A stretch of DNA of 63,768 nt from Sporosarcina sp. (GCA_029257435.1 JARIBI010000104.1:1-63768), one strand, 5' to 3'. Shown: positions 1 to 9,347, counted from the stretch's first letter. Made by a program: numbers and translations. Notes: generated from the letters alone by a model not told the origin.

Positions 1-281
1 ATATAACCCCAATGCATCGTGAACAAAGTCCCGAAAATCGTGACAAGTCCTACAAACAAAGCGTATAGGATATTCATATACAGCGTCTTGCTCTCAGCGT
101 TTTCTTTCACGTGCATGAACAGGAACAATTGCAATCCGGCTTGTACCAAGGCGGTTACAACGAGTATCGTCATCCCTGCAGCAAATGATAAGTCAAACAG
201 TACGGTAACAAGCGCTACAAGTGATAGCAGCAGGGAGAATAAGAATCCCATTACATGCTGTGGAGGAAACAATTGTTTCAT
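1..281 (-). CDS. qoxD: Quinol oxidase subunit IV (QoxD), 3' end cut by window
   Basis: This is the N-terminal part (about 93 codons) of the small membrane subunit IV of the cytochrome aa3 menaquinol oxidase, the terminal oxidase in the cytoplasmic membrane. The start is the ATG ending at 281, one base after the qoxC stop, so the two genes are translationally coupled. The visible protein starts MKQLFPPQHVMGF and then has hydrophobic segments, including LFLFMHVKE typical of the COX4/CyoD family. It is the last gene of qoxABCD on the minus strand. The stop codon lies outside the window, so completeness cannot be judged. Confidence 0.88.
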   Translation of the reverse strand, partial: MKQLFPPQHVMGFLFSLLLSLVALVTVLFDLSFAAGMTILVVTALVQAGLQLFLFMHVKENAESKTLYMNILYALFVGLVTIFGTLFTMHWGY

Positions 282-282
282 C

Positions 283-879
283 TTACATCAGTCCTTTCAA
301 ATAGACGAAGCTGAAGATGAAAATCCAAACAACGTCAAGAAAGTGCCAATACAAAGAGAAGATGAACGACTTATTCGCAGTTTCAGGTGTGAATCCGCGC
401 TTCTTGATTTGCAGTAAAATCGCACCGCCCCAGAGAAGACCGAACGTTACGTGCAATCCGTGTGTTCCTAGAAGAGTGAATAATGCAGATAGGAATCCGC
501 TCGTCTGAATCGTTGCGCCTTCGCCAACGTACGTGACGAATTCATATACTTCGACTCCTAGGAATGCTGCACCAAGTACTAATGTGATGCCAAAGAAAGT
601 CATCATTGGTTTCTTCAAGCCAAGCCGCATGGCGTGTACACCTAATCCAATCGTGAAACTACTGGAAAGAAGCAGGATTGTTTCGATCATGACTGGACTT
701 AGATGGAACAAATCAGAAGCGGAAGGTCCGACATTCGTATTGCTTTGTAACGTAAAGTACACAGCAAACAAAGTGGAGAAGAGGGCGATTTCCGCCCCCA
801 GGAAGATCCAGAATCCGAGGATCTTCATTTTGTTTTCTTCGGTACTATATTCCATAGGTACTGAGTGATCAATTTTCAT
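283..879 (-). CDS. qoxC: Quinol oxidase subunit III (QoxC)
   Basis: A 198-residue multi-spanning membrane protein of the COX3/CyoC family, the third subunit of the aa3 quinol oxidase. I chose the ATG at 879 (MKIDHSVPMEYSTEE) rather than a longer open frame because it has a GAGGTG ribosome-binding site about 7 bases upstream, and because the extra upstream residues lie inside qoxB coding sequence. Segments such as LGFWIFLGAEIALFSTLFA and the HGLHVTFGLLWGG helix are typical of the family. It overlaps the end of qoxB by 11 bases and is followed after one base by qoxD, so it is part of a single operon. Confidence 0.93.
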   Translation of the reverse strand: MKIDHSVPMEYSTEENKMKILGFWIFLGAEIALFSTLFAVYFTLQSNTNVGPSASDLFHLSPVMIETILLLSSSFTIGLGVHAMRLGLKKPMMTFFGITLVLGAAFLGVEVYEFVTYVGEGATIQTSGFLSALFTLLGTHGLHVTFGLLWGGAILLQIKKRGFTPETANKSFIFSLYWHFLDVVWIFIFSFVYLKGLM

Positions 880-2818
880 GCTGTTCACCTCGCAATGCGT
901 TTTCTGTCCGTTCGATTTCTTCAACAGAAATGTAACGGCCATGATCTTTTTCGAATGAACGGTAGGCAAGTGTTCCTAAAATCACAACTCCAAGGACAAT
1001 CGCTGGAATCCACCAGCTGAATACCATGAAGAAGCCCCATAAGAAGAATGCTGCACCCATAATGATAGGCTGACCGCTATTATTCGGCATATGGATAGGC
1101 TCGTACTTACCAGTTGCGAGTAGTTTTCCTTCTTTTTTCGCAAACCAGTGAGCATCCAACTTATTCACAGTAGGAATTAACGCAAAGTTATACTCCGGTA
1201 CTGGGCTATGTGTGCTCCACTCAAGTGAACGCGCATCCCACGGATCGCCTTTGATATTTCTCGGGCTGTAACGAACGCTCCAGTAAATATTGTACACAAG
1301 GATGATGAAACCGATTGTAAGACCGAGTGCACCAACCATGGATAACATGTTAAGCGCGCCGTATCCGGTACTTTCAGAATACGTATACATCCGACGTGTC
1401 ATTCCGTTTAGTCCAAGAATGAAGAGAGGGAAGAACGTAACGTTAAAGCTGATTGTGATAAACCAAAATGACAGTTTCCCGAGCTTTTCGTTTAACATGA
1501 AACCAAACACTTTCGGGAACCAGAAATGGAATCCTGCAATTACCCCAAACACTGTACCCGGAATCAGTACGTAGTGGAAGTGGGCAACTAAGAACATTGT
1601 ATTATGATACTGGTAGTCAGCACTTGCCATCGCAAGCATGACTCCGGTCACTCCGCCGATCGTGAATATTGGAATGAATGCCAGAGCATATAACATCGGG
1701 GTCGTGAAGCTGATCTTACCTTTACGCAGCGTGAACAGCCAGTTGAATATTTTTACGCCGGTCGGTATCGCAATCGCCATTGTTGTAATGGAGAATACGC
1801 TGTTGACCATAACGCCGTGCCCCATTGTATAGAAGTGGTGAGCCCATACAACGAACGAAAGAAGTGAAATCGCAACCATACTGACGACCATGGATTTATA
1901 GCCGTACAGGTTTTTACGAGCGAATGTAGAAATGATTTCACTGTAAATACCGAAAGCAGGCAAAATAACGATATATACTTCAGGATGTCCCCAAACCCAG
2001 AAGAGGTTGGCCCAAAGCATGTCCATCCCGCCGCTTTGCATGGCGAAGAATTGAGTGCCGAATTGTCGATCGAGTGTCATTAATGCAAGTGCTACTGTTA
2101 AAACAGGGAATGCAAAGACGATAATGACGTTTGTGATCAATACAGACCACGTAAACATCGGCATTTTCATAAGTGTCATACCAGGTGCACGCATTTTTAA
2201 GATTGTCACCAAGAAGTTGATACCTGTTAGCAAGGTACCGATTCCGGCAATCTGTAATGCGATTGAATAGTAGTTATTTCCGACAGTCGGACTGAATTCA
2301 AGACTCGCAAGCGGGAAGTACGCAGACCATCCTGCATCCGGTGAACCGCCAATGACGAACGAAATGTTGAACAGCATAGCTCCCGCAAAGAAGAGCCAGA
2401 AGCTGACTGCGTTCAATCTAGGGAATGCAACATCGCGTGCTCCGATTTGAAGCGGAATCACGACGTTCATTAATCCGATAATGAATGGCATTGCCATGAA
2501 TAGGATCATAATGACCCCGTGAGTCGTAAAGATTTCGTTGTAATGCTGGCCGTCCAGCAATCCGTTATCAGGAATAGCAGTCTGAGCACGCATTAAGAGT
2601 GCATCGACGCCTCCGCGGAAGAGCATAAGGAGCGCAGCGAGAATGTACATGACTCCGATTTTCTTATGGTCAACGGTAGTTAACCAGTTCGTCCAAAGCC
2701 AGTTCCATTTTTTAAAGTATGTGAGCGCAATCGGGATTGCGAGAGATACAACAACAATACTTACCATCGCTGCGTAAATCATCGGTTCACCGGTTACGAA
2801 AAATTCGTCCCATTTCAT
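869..2818 (-). CDS. qoxB: Quinol oxidase subunit I (QoxB)
   Basis: A 649-residue catalytic subunit of the heme-copper menaquinol oxidase. It reduces O2 to water and pumps protons across the cytoplasmic membrane. The metal ligands are visible. His100 (TTHGVIM) and His415 would hold the low-spin heme. His278 in WGHPEVY, with the cross-linking Tyr282, and His327/His328 would hold CuB. His413 (HFHY) would be the high-spin heme ligand. The length matches QoxB of Bacillus. The ATG at 2818 follows qoxA by about 60 bases. No key residue is missing, so the enzyme should be functional. Confidence 0.97.
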   Translation of the reverse strand: MKWDEFFVTGEPMIYAAMVSIVVVSLAIPIALTYFKKWNWLWTNWLTTVDHKKIGVMYILAALLMLFRGGVDALLMRAQTAIPDNGLLDGQHYNEIFTTHGVIMILFMAMPFIIGLMNVVIPLQIGARDVAFPRLNAVSFWLFFAGAMLFNISFVIGGSPDAGWSAYFPLASLEFSPTVGNNYYSIALQIAGIGTLLTGINFLVTILKMRAPGMTLMKMPMFTWSVLITNVIIVFAFPVLTVALALMTLDRQFGTQFFAMQSGGMDMLWANLFWVWGHPEVYIVILPAFGIYSEIISTFARKNLYGYKSMVVSMVAISLLSFVVWAHHFYTMGHGVMVNSVFSITTMAIAIPTGVKIFNWLFTLRKGKISFTTPMLYALAFIPIFTIGGVTGVMLAMASADYQYHNTMFLVAHFHYVLIPGTVFGVIAGFHFWFPKVFGFMLNEKLGKLSFWFITISFNVTFFPLFILGLNGMTRRMYTYSESTGYGALNMLSMVGALGLTIGFIILVYNIYWSVRYSPRNIKGDPWDARSLEWSTHSPVPEYNFALIPTVNKLDAHWFAKKEGKLLATGKYEPIHMPNNSGQPIIMGAAFFLWGFFMVFSWWIPAIVLGVVILGTLAYRSFEKDHGRYISVEEIERTENALRGEQHEN

Positions 2819-2881
2819 ATCGTTGAACTCCTTTCGTTTGCTACGTAATTGAAGGGAAGGCTGAATTTGCTATGCAGGCAC

Positions 2882-3799
2882 TTAGTGCGCATCATGATCC
2901 ATATCCATTTCTTCATGTCCTTCGTGCGTGTCATCAGTTGAAGTAGATTCTCCATGATGATGCCCGCTATGTTCTTCTTCAGGAGCAGGTCTAAATTCAA
3001 GATGGTTAGAAGAATAAGTCTTGCGGCCAACGTGTTCAGCTTTTAACAGATCGTCGAACTCATCTTCAGTAAGTTTTGGAGCTGTTGTTTTCACGTCATT
3101 GACCCATTCCTTGTAATCAGCGTCTGACAGGGACTGCGCTTCGAATTCCATTTGGGCAAAGCCTTTACCGCTGAAGTTTGAGTTTTTCCCCATAAATGAT
3201 CCAGGGATGTCAGCAGACATATGGATTTTAGTGACCATGTCACTCATCGCATATTTTTGACCTGCTAACTGTGGAATCCAGAAACTTGTAATCGGACCAT
3301 ATGAATACAATCTGAATTCAATCGGACGGTTAGCGGGGAAATTCACATAGTTAACTGTTTCAATTCCTTCTTCTGGATAGCTGAAATGCCATTTCCAGTT
3401 AGAAGAAGAAGCGTAAATGATGACTGGCTTTTGATCTGCATATGCGACAGATTTTTGCTCCACTGTACTAGTGGAAGAAACTGTGATTACTGAAAGAATC
3501 ACCACGATGATGACTGGAATGGTTGTCCAAATGATTTCTAACCATTTGTTGCCTTCCTCGTGAGGCGGCTCGTAATCGTCAGGCAATTTTGAAGCGCGAT
3601 ACTTCACTAAAACAAAGGTATAAAGTACATACACAACTAAAAGGATGCCTGCCATCATAGCGATTGAAAACAGGATAGTGCTCGATAATGTCCTAGCTTG
3701 CGGACCTTTTGGATCGAATATGAGCAGTGGGTTGTCACAACCGGCAAGTATAATGGCTGTAAGGGAAAATAGCGTTAACGCTATCCACTTTTTCTTCAT
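2882..3799 (-). CDS. qoxA: Quinol oxidase subunit II (QoxA), lipoprotein
   Basis: A 305-residue subunit II of the aa3 quinol oxidase. The ATG at 3799 is preceded by GAGAGGAG at good spacing; an open frame continues 20 codons upstream but has no ribosome-binding site. The N-terminus (MKKKWIALTLFSL...LAGC) is a lipoprotein signal with a lipobox, followed by two transmembrane helices and an extracytoplasmic cupredoxin domain. The CuA cysteine pair of cytochrome c oxidases is absent, which fits a quinol oxidase. The last 30 or so residues are rich in His, Asp and Glu (HSGHHHGES, MDMDHDAH), which is unusual and may bind metal. It is the first gene of qoxABCD. Confidence 0.95.
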   Translation of the reverse strand: MKKKWIALTLFSLTAIILAGCDNPLLIFDPKGPQARTLSSTILFSIAMMAGILLVVYVLYTFVLVKYRASKLPDDYEPPHEEGNKWLEIIWTTIPVIIVVILSVITVSSTSTVEQKSVAYADQKPVIIYASSSNWKWHFSYPEEGIETVNYVNFPANRPIEFRLYSYGPITSFWIPQLAGQKYAMSDMVTKIHMSADIPGSFMGKNSNFSGKGFAQMEFEAQSLSDADYKEWVNDVKTTAPKLTEDEFDDLLKAEHVGRKTYSSNHLEFRPAPEEEHSGHHHGESTSTDDTHEGHEEMDMDHDAH

Positions 3800-3929
3800 G
3801 ATAGAACTCCTCTCGATGGGAAAATGGTGACAATGGAAGTCAATGTAGTTAGCCATCAAAATATATTTAAATAATTAAAAATGGCCTGTATTTTTCAAGA
3901 AACTGTAAAACAACTTCCGTGCGAACTTT

Positions 3930-3958
3930 ATAATAGTACCGTTAACCGATGATTACAA
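3930..3958 (-). promoter_or_regulatory. Candidate sigma-A promoter of qoxABCD
   Basis: On the minus strand a TTGTAA box (3958-3953) and a TATTAT box (3935-3930) are separated by 17 bases. This would give a leader of about 120 bases before qoxA. The -10 matches the consensus at five of six positions, the -35 at four. Read by eye; no start-site data. Confidence 0.4.
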
Positions 3959-4153
3959 TGCTCAAATGGGTATGTCACAAAAGGTTCTTATCTATTCCGA
4001 TTCATGAGCCCAGCGCTTGCGTTACCCATTAAATGGATGTTAATATAAGACGAATTTGTCTTAAAAGTTATTAGAAATATAGAGTTTTTTAGGTAAGTCG
4101 GAGTCTTATGAGGATTATAGAAGTGACAAGGATGTCCATTTTTAGGCAAACAA

Positions 4154-4196
4154 AAACAGCTTTTCTTTTCGCGTGAAGCAAAAGAAAAGCTGTTTT
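4154..4196 (-). terminator. Rho-independent terminator of the 48-residue gene
   Basis: AACAGCTTTTCTTTT pairs with AAAAGAAAAGCTGTT around a loop of about 10 bases. On the minus strand the stem is followed by a T-rich run. It lies about 50 bases after the stop of the small gene at 4248. The arms are symmetrical, so it could also stop plus-strand transcripts. Confidence 0.75.
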
Positions 4197-4247
4197 ATGT
4201 ATCGAAGTCTTTTAGAGAAACACGTGGATCAAATCGATTCTCCAAAA

Positions 4248-4394
4248 TCAGTTCATAACCTCTTTTGAAAGTTCTTCATCTTTAAAATATAGGAAGTGCT
4301 CTTCCTCTAATTCACTCATCCGCTCTTTGTTCCATCCTGCTGCCAAATTTCCTTCAAAAATTGTTTCCCACCAAGTATCAGTCGTTGTCATCAT
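4248..4394 (-). CDS. Small hypothetical protein, 48 residues
   Basis: I do not recognise this protein. The start is one of two adjacent ATG codons (4394 or 4391), directly after an excellent ribosome-binding site (AAGGGAGGA). That makes it a real gene despite its size; a longer frame to 4448 has no such site. The product is acidic, rich in Trp, Glu and Phe in its middle (TWWETIFEGNLAAGWN, ELEEEHFLYF), and has no membrane segment or cysteine. It is a single-gene transcript ended by the hairpin at 4154-4196. No function can be inferred. Confidence 0.65.
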   Translation of the reverse strand: MMTTTDTWWETIFEGNLAAGWNKERMSELEEEHFLYFKDEELSKEVMN

Positions 4395-4716
4395 AAGTTC
4401 CTCCCTTAAAGAATGTGATTGGTTGCTTGTTATACACTCTTTACCCAAACTCTGTTTAGATCAAAACGTAGTTCTAAAAAAGGCTTCGATAGTCCTGTTA
4501 CGAAATTCCAATTTTGAAGAACTGCCTGATGAAGTTAGTATATGATTCGACAGCAAATGTTAACCTGCGTATTTTGTCGGAATTAATGACTTAGAAAACA
4601 GATCCTTTTGAATGATTGACTTTAGATATGGTTTTTGGTAGTGGCTGGATTAGATTTTTGCTTAACGCATAAAAGGCCGTTAAGATAGAAGGGACCGAAT
4701 TAGAGGAGGAACGCTC
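4395..4716. other. Divergent intergenic region before the aldehyde dehydrogenase
   Basis: About 320 bases between the small minus-strand gene and the aldehyde dehydrogenase. It should contain both promoters. The only clear structure is the perfect inverted repeat CTTAACG...CGTTAAG at 4661-4684, listed separately. Short open frames here lack ribosome-binding sites. Confidence 0.45.
4661..4684. promoter_or_regulatory. Inverted repeat, candidate operator upstream of the aldehyde dehydrogenase
   Basis: CTTAACG (4661-4667) and CGTTAAG (4678-4684) form a perfect 7-base inverted repeat with a 10-base spacer, 32 bases before the start codon. A weak promoter (TTGCTT, 17 bases, TAAGAT) would overlap it. 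There is no T run, so it is not a terminator. The regulator is unknown. Confidence 0.35.
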
Positions 4717-6105
4717 ATGAACTTTACATCTAAAGACGTAGAAACAATAATCAATCATCAACATGATTTTTATTTTTCCGGTGCTACCCGTCCTGTTGAA
4801 TTCAGAAAAGAGATGTTAAATCGCTTAAAAGAAGCAATTCAAGAACATGAGCAAGAAATTGAGAAAGCACTTTACCGCGACTTGCGAAAAAATCCTTTCG
4901 AATCGTATGTCACTGAAATCGGATTTGTTCTTTCGAGCATTGGCCACGTGTTGAAACACTTGGATGAGTGGATGGAACCTGAAACCGCCAAAACACCATT
5001 ATATTTACAACCAGGGAAAAGCTATGTTATTCGAGAACCGTATGGATCGGTTTTAGTGATCGGACCATTCAACTACCCATTTCAACTTGTCATGGAGCCC
5101 ATTGTAGGAGCAATTGCTGCAGGAAATTGCGTAGTTGCCAAACCATCCGAAGCTGCACCGCATTCTGCTGCTGTCGTAAAAAAGATTCTGGAACAGCATT
5201 TCCCGCCAGAGTATGTTCGTGTTGTTGAGGGGGCAAAAGAAGAAACATCTGCATTAATACATGCGCCGTTTGATTCCATTTTCTTTACCGGCAGTGTAGC
5301 TGTAGGGAAAATTGTCATGAAAGCAGCGTCCGAACGGTTAACGCCAGTTACGCTTGAATTAGGCGGAAAAAGTCCTGCAATTGTCGATCAGACAGCCAAT
5401 TTAAAGATTGCTGCAGAAAGGATTGTCTGGGGAAAATTTTCAAACGCTGGTCAAACTTGTGTCGCGCCAGATTATATAGTGGCTCATCACTCCATTAAAG
5501 AACCGCTGTTAAAAGAGATAAAAAAAGCGATACGGCGTTTCTATGGAAAAGATGCATCGGTAAGCAAAGAATATGGCCGGATCATTAATGAAAAACAATT
5601 TGATCGGCTGCAAGCGATTCTTAACAGAGAACAGCATACCGTGACGATGGGTGGAAACACTGACCGAGCGGACTTATATATCGAGCCGACTGTCCTGGAA
5701 GGAATTCGTTTTGATAGCCCTTCGATGGAAAATGAATTATTCGGACCGATACTTCCAGTGCTTGAATATGAAAATTTAGGTGCAGTCTTGCATCGGATTC
5801 GAAAAATGCCAAAACCGCTGGCGGGATATATGTTTACTGAAAATGAAGAAGCGGCTACTTACTTTAGGGATCAACTTCCATTCGGCGGCGGTTGCATTAA
5901 TGATACAATTTCTCATGTGGGCAACATTCACTTGCCGTTTGGAGGAGTAGGATCATCTGGACAAGGTAATTATCATGGGAAAGCAAGTTTTGACGTCTTC
6001 ACTCATGAGAAAGCGATGTTGAATCGCAGTTCCGCGATTCCAATGAGAGCTGCTTTTCCTCCATATGGAAATAAGCTGAAATACATTAAACCGTTGATTC
6101 GTTAA
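4717..6105 (+). CDS. Aldehyde dehydrogenase (class 3, YwdH-like)
   Basis: A 462-residue NAD(P)-dependent aldehyde dehydrogenase that oxidises an aldehyde to the carboxylic acid in the cytoplasm. The short N-terminus and the motif VIGPFNYPFQLVMEP place it in the class 3/fatty aldehyde branch, like B. subtilis YwdH. The catalytic nucleophile is Cys248 (NAGQTCVAPDY) and the general base is Glu214 (LELGGKSP). The FTGS motif near residue 190 is part of the cofactor site. The start has GAGGAGGA upstream. The gene stands alone, with a terminator overlapping its stop. The substrate cannot be told from sequence. Confidence 0.9.
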   Translation: MNFTSKDVETIINHQHDFYFSGATRPVEFRKEMLNRLKEAIQEHEQEIEKALYRDLRKNPFESYVTEIGFVLSSIGHVLKHLDEWMEPETAKTPLYLQPGKSYVIREPYGSVLVIGPFNYPFQLVMEPIVGAIAAGNCVVAKPSEAAPHSAAVVKKILEQHFPPEYVRVVEGAKEETSALIHAPFDSIFFTGSVAVGKIVMKAASERLTPVTLELGGKSPAIVDQTANLKIAAERIVWGKFSNAGQTCVAPDYIVAHHSIKEPLLKEIKKAIRRFYGKDASVSKEYGRIINEKQFDRLQAILNREQHTVTMGGNTDRADLYIEPTVLEGIRFDSPSMENELFGPILPVLEYENLGAVLHRIRKMPKPLAGYMFTENEEAATYFRDQLPFGGGCINDTISHVGNIHLPFGGVGSSGQGNYHGKASFDVFTHEKAMLNRSSAIPMRAAFPPYGNKLKYIKPLIR

Positions 6106-6119
6106 GATCAGCGGTTTTT
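6088..6119 (+). terminator. Terminator overlapping the aldehyde dehydrogenase stop codon
   Basis: AAACCG-T-TGAT pairs with ATCA-G-CGGTTT around a short loop that contains the TAA stop, followed by TTTTC. The 5' arm is coding sequence. It separates the gene from murE. Confidence 0.65.
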
Positions 6120-6248
6120 CTATTGATTCGTTATTTCAGCCATGACGCAGGCCGTAAAAAAACGTATAATGAATTCATTGCCTAAAAAACAACAGCAGGT
6201 TACCTACTTTATAGACCGCTGCAAGGGTTGGCTGAACGGAGGAGTATA

Positions 6249-7739
6249 ATGAATACACAAGAATTATTGGCAATTTTGCCAGTTAAACGAGTGGCGGGAG
6301 CACTGCCGGAAGAAGTCACGGATTTGACGACAGACTCGCGAGCTGTCAGTGCAGGCGGTATGTTCGTCTGCATCGAAGGGTATACGGTAGATGGCCATCG
6401 CTTCGTTGGATCAGCTATCGAGTCAGGTGCCCGAGTGATTATTGCATCCAAGCAGATTGAAGTCGATTTGGAAAAAGTGGCAGTTGTATATGTCGAAAAC
6501 ACATCAAGAGCTATCAGTCTGCTTGCTTCTGTATGGTGCGGGTATCCTTCTAAACGAATGAAAATGATTGGTGTTACTGGAACGAACGGGAAGACGAGTG
6601 TCAGTAATATCATTCATGGTATTTTAATGGGAGCGGGGGAACGTTCTGCTGTGTCTGGTACGATTGGATTCAACTTGGACGGTGTACTGTATGAAACTGA
6701 AAATACAACGACTGATGTCCTGACTACTCAAAAAATGATTGCACGGGCAGCTGAAGAAGGATGCGACACAATGACAATGGAAGTTTCGTCTCATGGTCTA
6801 GTAGAAGGACGGATGGCGGGAACAGAATTTGACATTGCAATCTTCACAAACTTGACTCATGATCACCTGGATTTCCATGGTACGATGGAGAACTATGGTA
6901 ATGCAAAAGGTCTTCTATTTGCACAACTTGGACAAGACTTCCAGCAACAAAAAGTAGCCGTGTTAAATGCAGATGATCCGTGGCACACTAAGATGAAAGA
7001 GATGACATCTTATCCTGTCCTAACTTATGGAATTCATGCGGATGCGATGTTTAAGGCTGCAAATGTTCATCTCAGAACAGATGGCACATCATTTACGCTT
7101 CACTGCCCGGAAGGTGAATGGGAAGTAGAAATGCGAATGATAGGAGAGTTCAGTGTCTCAAACGCGCTTGCAGCGATTACTGCACTTTATGCAAAAGGAC
7201 TCGCAATCCCTGATATTTTAGCGCCGCTTCGTTACCTTGCCCCCATTAAAGGAAGAATGGAACGAGTGGAAACTGAACTTCCTCTAACAATTTATGTAGA
7301 TTATGCTCATTCTGCAGACGCGATTGAAAAAGCGATTGATGCTGTGCTTCCTTATAAGTCAGCAGAGTCAAAGCTGATCTTTGTCATCGGTACAGGAGGA
7401 AACCGGGATCGGAAAAAACGCCCTGTGATGGCTGAAAAAGCTTCGGCAGCAGATTATGTGATTTTAACAACAGATGATCCGAGGGACGAGCCGTACGATT
7501 CGATAACATCTGAACTTGCAGCAGGCATGGCGCATAAACAATTTGCATGTATCGGGGATCGGGAAGCTGCTGTACGGCATGCGATTGAAGTAGCGGACGA
7601 AGGAGATATCATCATCTTTGCAGGTAAAGGACATGAAGATTTTCAAATTATCGGTTCCACAAAATATCCCCACTCCGATGCAGCAATTGCCCTGGAGGAA
7701 GCGGAAAAGAAATTTGGAAAAGGCTTGATCGGCAACTAA
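6249..7739 (+). CDS. murE: UDP-MurNAc-tripeptide synthetase (MurE)
   Basis: A 496-residue ATP-dependent ligase that adds the third amino acid to UDP-MurNAc-L-Ala-D-Glu in cytoplasmic peptidoglycan synthesis. The ATG at 6249 follows GGAGGAG; an upstream ATG at 6228 has no site. The ATP loop GTNGKT is at residues 111-116, DHLDFHG near 205 and the C-terminal Mur ligase domain after about 335. The amino-acid selectivity motif reads DDPR (409-412). Meso-diaminopimelate enzymes usually have DNPR and the S. aureus L-lysine enzyme DNPA. The gene sits next to prfC, outside a dcw cluster, as in staphylococci, which favours L-lysine. The substrate therefore remains open. Confidence 0.93.
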   Translation: MNTQELLAILPVKRVAGALPEEVTDLTTDSRAVSAGGMFVCIEGYTVDGHRFVGSAIESGARVIIASKQIEVDLEKVAVVYVENTSRAISLLASVWCGYPSKRMKMIGVTGTNGKTSVSNIIHGILMGAGERSAVSGTIGFNLDGVLYETENTTTDVLTTQKMIARAAEEGCDTMTMEVSSHGLVEGRMAGTEFDIAIFTNLTHDHLDFHGTMENYGNAKGLLFAQLGQDFQQQKVAVLNADDPWHTKMKEMTSYPVLTYGIHADAMFKAANVHLRTDGTSFTLHCPEGEWEVEMRMIGEFSVSNALAAITALYAKGLAIPDILAPLRYLAPIKGRMERVETELPLTIYVDYAHSADAIEKAIDAVLPYKSAESKLIFVIGTGGNRDRKKRPVMAEKASAADYVILTTDDPRDEPYDSITSELAAGMAHKQFACIGDREAAVRHAIEVADEGDIIIFAGKGHEDFQIIGSTKYPHSDAAIALEEAEKKFGKGLIGN

Positions 7740-7772
7740 ATGCCGGGCTCGTATACGAAGGAGAATAAGGAA

Positions 7773-9347
7773 ATGACTAAAAATATGCAAGAGGAAATTG
7801 CTTCAAGAAGAACGTTCGCCATTATCTCTCACCCGGATGCCGGCAAGACAACGATGACAGAAAAACTTCTTTATTTTGGCGGCGCAATTCGTGACGCTGG
7901 AACAGTTAAAGGAAAGAAGAGCGGGAAGTATGCAACGTCTGACTGGATGGAGATTGAAAAACAACGGGGGATCTCAGTAACCTCTTCTGTTTTGCAGTTC
8001 GATTATGATGGAAAACGGGTCAATATCCTGGATACACCAGGACACGAAGACTTCAGTGAAGATACGTATCGTACACTAATGGCAGTTGATGCCGCGGTAA
8101 TGATGGTGGACTCTGCAAAAGGAATCGAGCCCCAGACTATCAAACTATTCAAAGTGTGCCGTATGCGCGGTATTCCTATTTTTACGTTCATTAACAAGAT
8201 GGACCGACAAGGTAAAGAGCCGTTAGAGTTAATGGAAGAACTTGAAGAAGTACTCGGTATTCAATCTTACGCAATGAACTGGCCAATCGGTATGGGCAAA
8301 GAGTTCGTGGGAATTTACGATCGCTATAATAATCGTATTGAACAAGCGCGCGTTGAAGGGGAGAACAAGTTTCTTGAGCTGGACGATGAAGGCCAATTGG
8401 CTAAGCCGCACCCTATGATGGAAACATCTTATTACAAACAAGCGGTTGACGATGCATTATTGTTAGAAGAAGCCGGGAATTTATTCGACGAGGCTCGAAT
8501 TGCTAAAGGTGAACTTACGCCTGTATTCTTCGGAAGTGCTTTGACTAATTTTGGCGTTCAGACATTTTTAGAGACGTTTTTGAACTTTGCTCCATCACCG
8601 CAGCCGCGTATTACAGAGAACGACCAGTATGTTGATCCTATGATGGAAGAATTCTCAGGATTCATCTTTAAGATACAGGCAAATATGAACCCTGCCCACC
8701 GGGATCGTATTGCATTCGTTCGAATCGTTTCTGGTGCGTTCGAAAGAGGGATGACTGTTAACATTCCTCGTATCGGGAAGACGGTAAAGTTAAATCAAAC
8801 GACACAGTTTCTTGCGGATGACCGTGAAACGGTGAATGATGCAGTAGCAGGAGATATTATCGGTTTGTACGATACCGGAAACTATCAAATTGGCGATACA
8901 GTCGTTGGCGGCAAATCCACTTACCTATTTGAAGCTTTGCCTCAGTTCAACCCGGAGTTATTCGTTAAAGTAACTGCGAAGAACGTAATGAAATCGAAAC
9001 ACTTCCACAAGGGGATTTTACAACTTGTACAAGAGGGTGCGATTCAGTATTATAAAACGCTTCATACAGAAGAAGTGATACTTGGAGCAGTTGGACAGTT
9101 GCAATTTGAAGTGTTCGAGCATCGTATGAAAAACGAATACAACGTCGAAGTTCAAATGGAGCATATTGGCTCAAAAGTCGCTCGTTGGATTGAAAACGAA
9201 TCAGACGTAAAAGAATCCATGACAGGTCCGCGTTCTATGCTCGTAAAAGATCGTTTTGATAACTTAGTATTCCTATTTGAAAATGACTTTGCGATGCGCT
9301 GGTTCGGAGATAAGTTTCCTGATATCCGTTTATACAGCTTGTTATAA
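7773..9347 (+). CDS. prfC: Peptide chain release factor 3 (RF3)
   Basis: A 524-residue translational GTPase that recycles release factors RF1/RF2 from the ribosome after termination. The G1 loop HPDAGKTT is at residues 20-27, the switch region includes EKQRGISV, G3 is DTPGHEDF and G4 is NKMDR. The insert [16 protein letters not shown] after G1 is typical of RF3 rather than EF-G. I chose the ATG at 7773 because AAGGAGA lies 9-10 bases upstream; the in-frame ATG at 7740, directly after the murE stop, has no site. It is probably cotranscribed with murE and is followed by a terminator. Confidence 0.95.
   Translation: MTKNMQEEIASRRTFAIISHPDAGKTTMTEKLLYFGGAIRDAGTVKGKKSGKYATSDWMEIEKQRGISVTSSVLQFDYDGKRVNILDTPGHEDFSEDTYRTLMAVDAAVMMVDSAKGIEPQTIKLFKVCRMRGIPIFTFINKMDRQGKEPLELMEELEEVLGIQSYAMNWPIGMGKEFVGIYDRYNNRIEQARVEGENKFLELDDEGQLAKPHPMMETSYYKQAVDDALLLEEAGNLFDEARIAKGELTPVFFGSALTNFGVQTFLETFLNFAPSPQPRITENDQYVDPMMEEFSGFIFKIQANMNPAHRDRIAFVRIVSGAFERGMTVNIPRIGKTVKLNQTTQFLADDRETVNDAVAGDIIGLYDTGNYQIGDTVVGGKSTYLFEALPQFNPELFVKVTAKNVMKSKHFHKGILQLVQEGAIQYYKTLHTEEVILGAVGQLQFEVFEHRMKNEYNVEVQMEHIGSKVARWIENESDVKESMTGPRSMLVKDRFDNLVFLFENDFAMRWFGDKFPDIRLYSLL

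Larger units (their letters stand above)
3800..4247. other. Intergenic region upstream of qoxA
   Basis: About 450 bases without a convincing gene. It holds the candidate qox promoter near 3930-3958 and the terminator of the small minus-strand gene at 4154-4196. Between about 3960 and 4150 I see only AT-rich sequence, with a short inverted repeat AGACGAATTTGTCT near 4048 and no ribosome-binding site plus start that opens a usable frame. Confidence 0.5.

Noticed and set aside
6228..6248. Upstream ATG as murE start
   Set aside because: No ribosome-binding site precedes it, while GGAGGAG sits just before the ATG at 6249.
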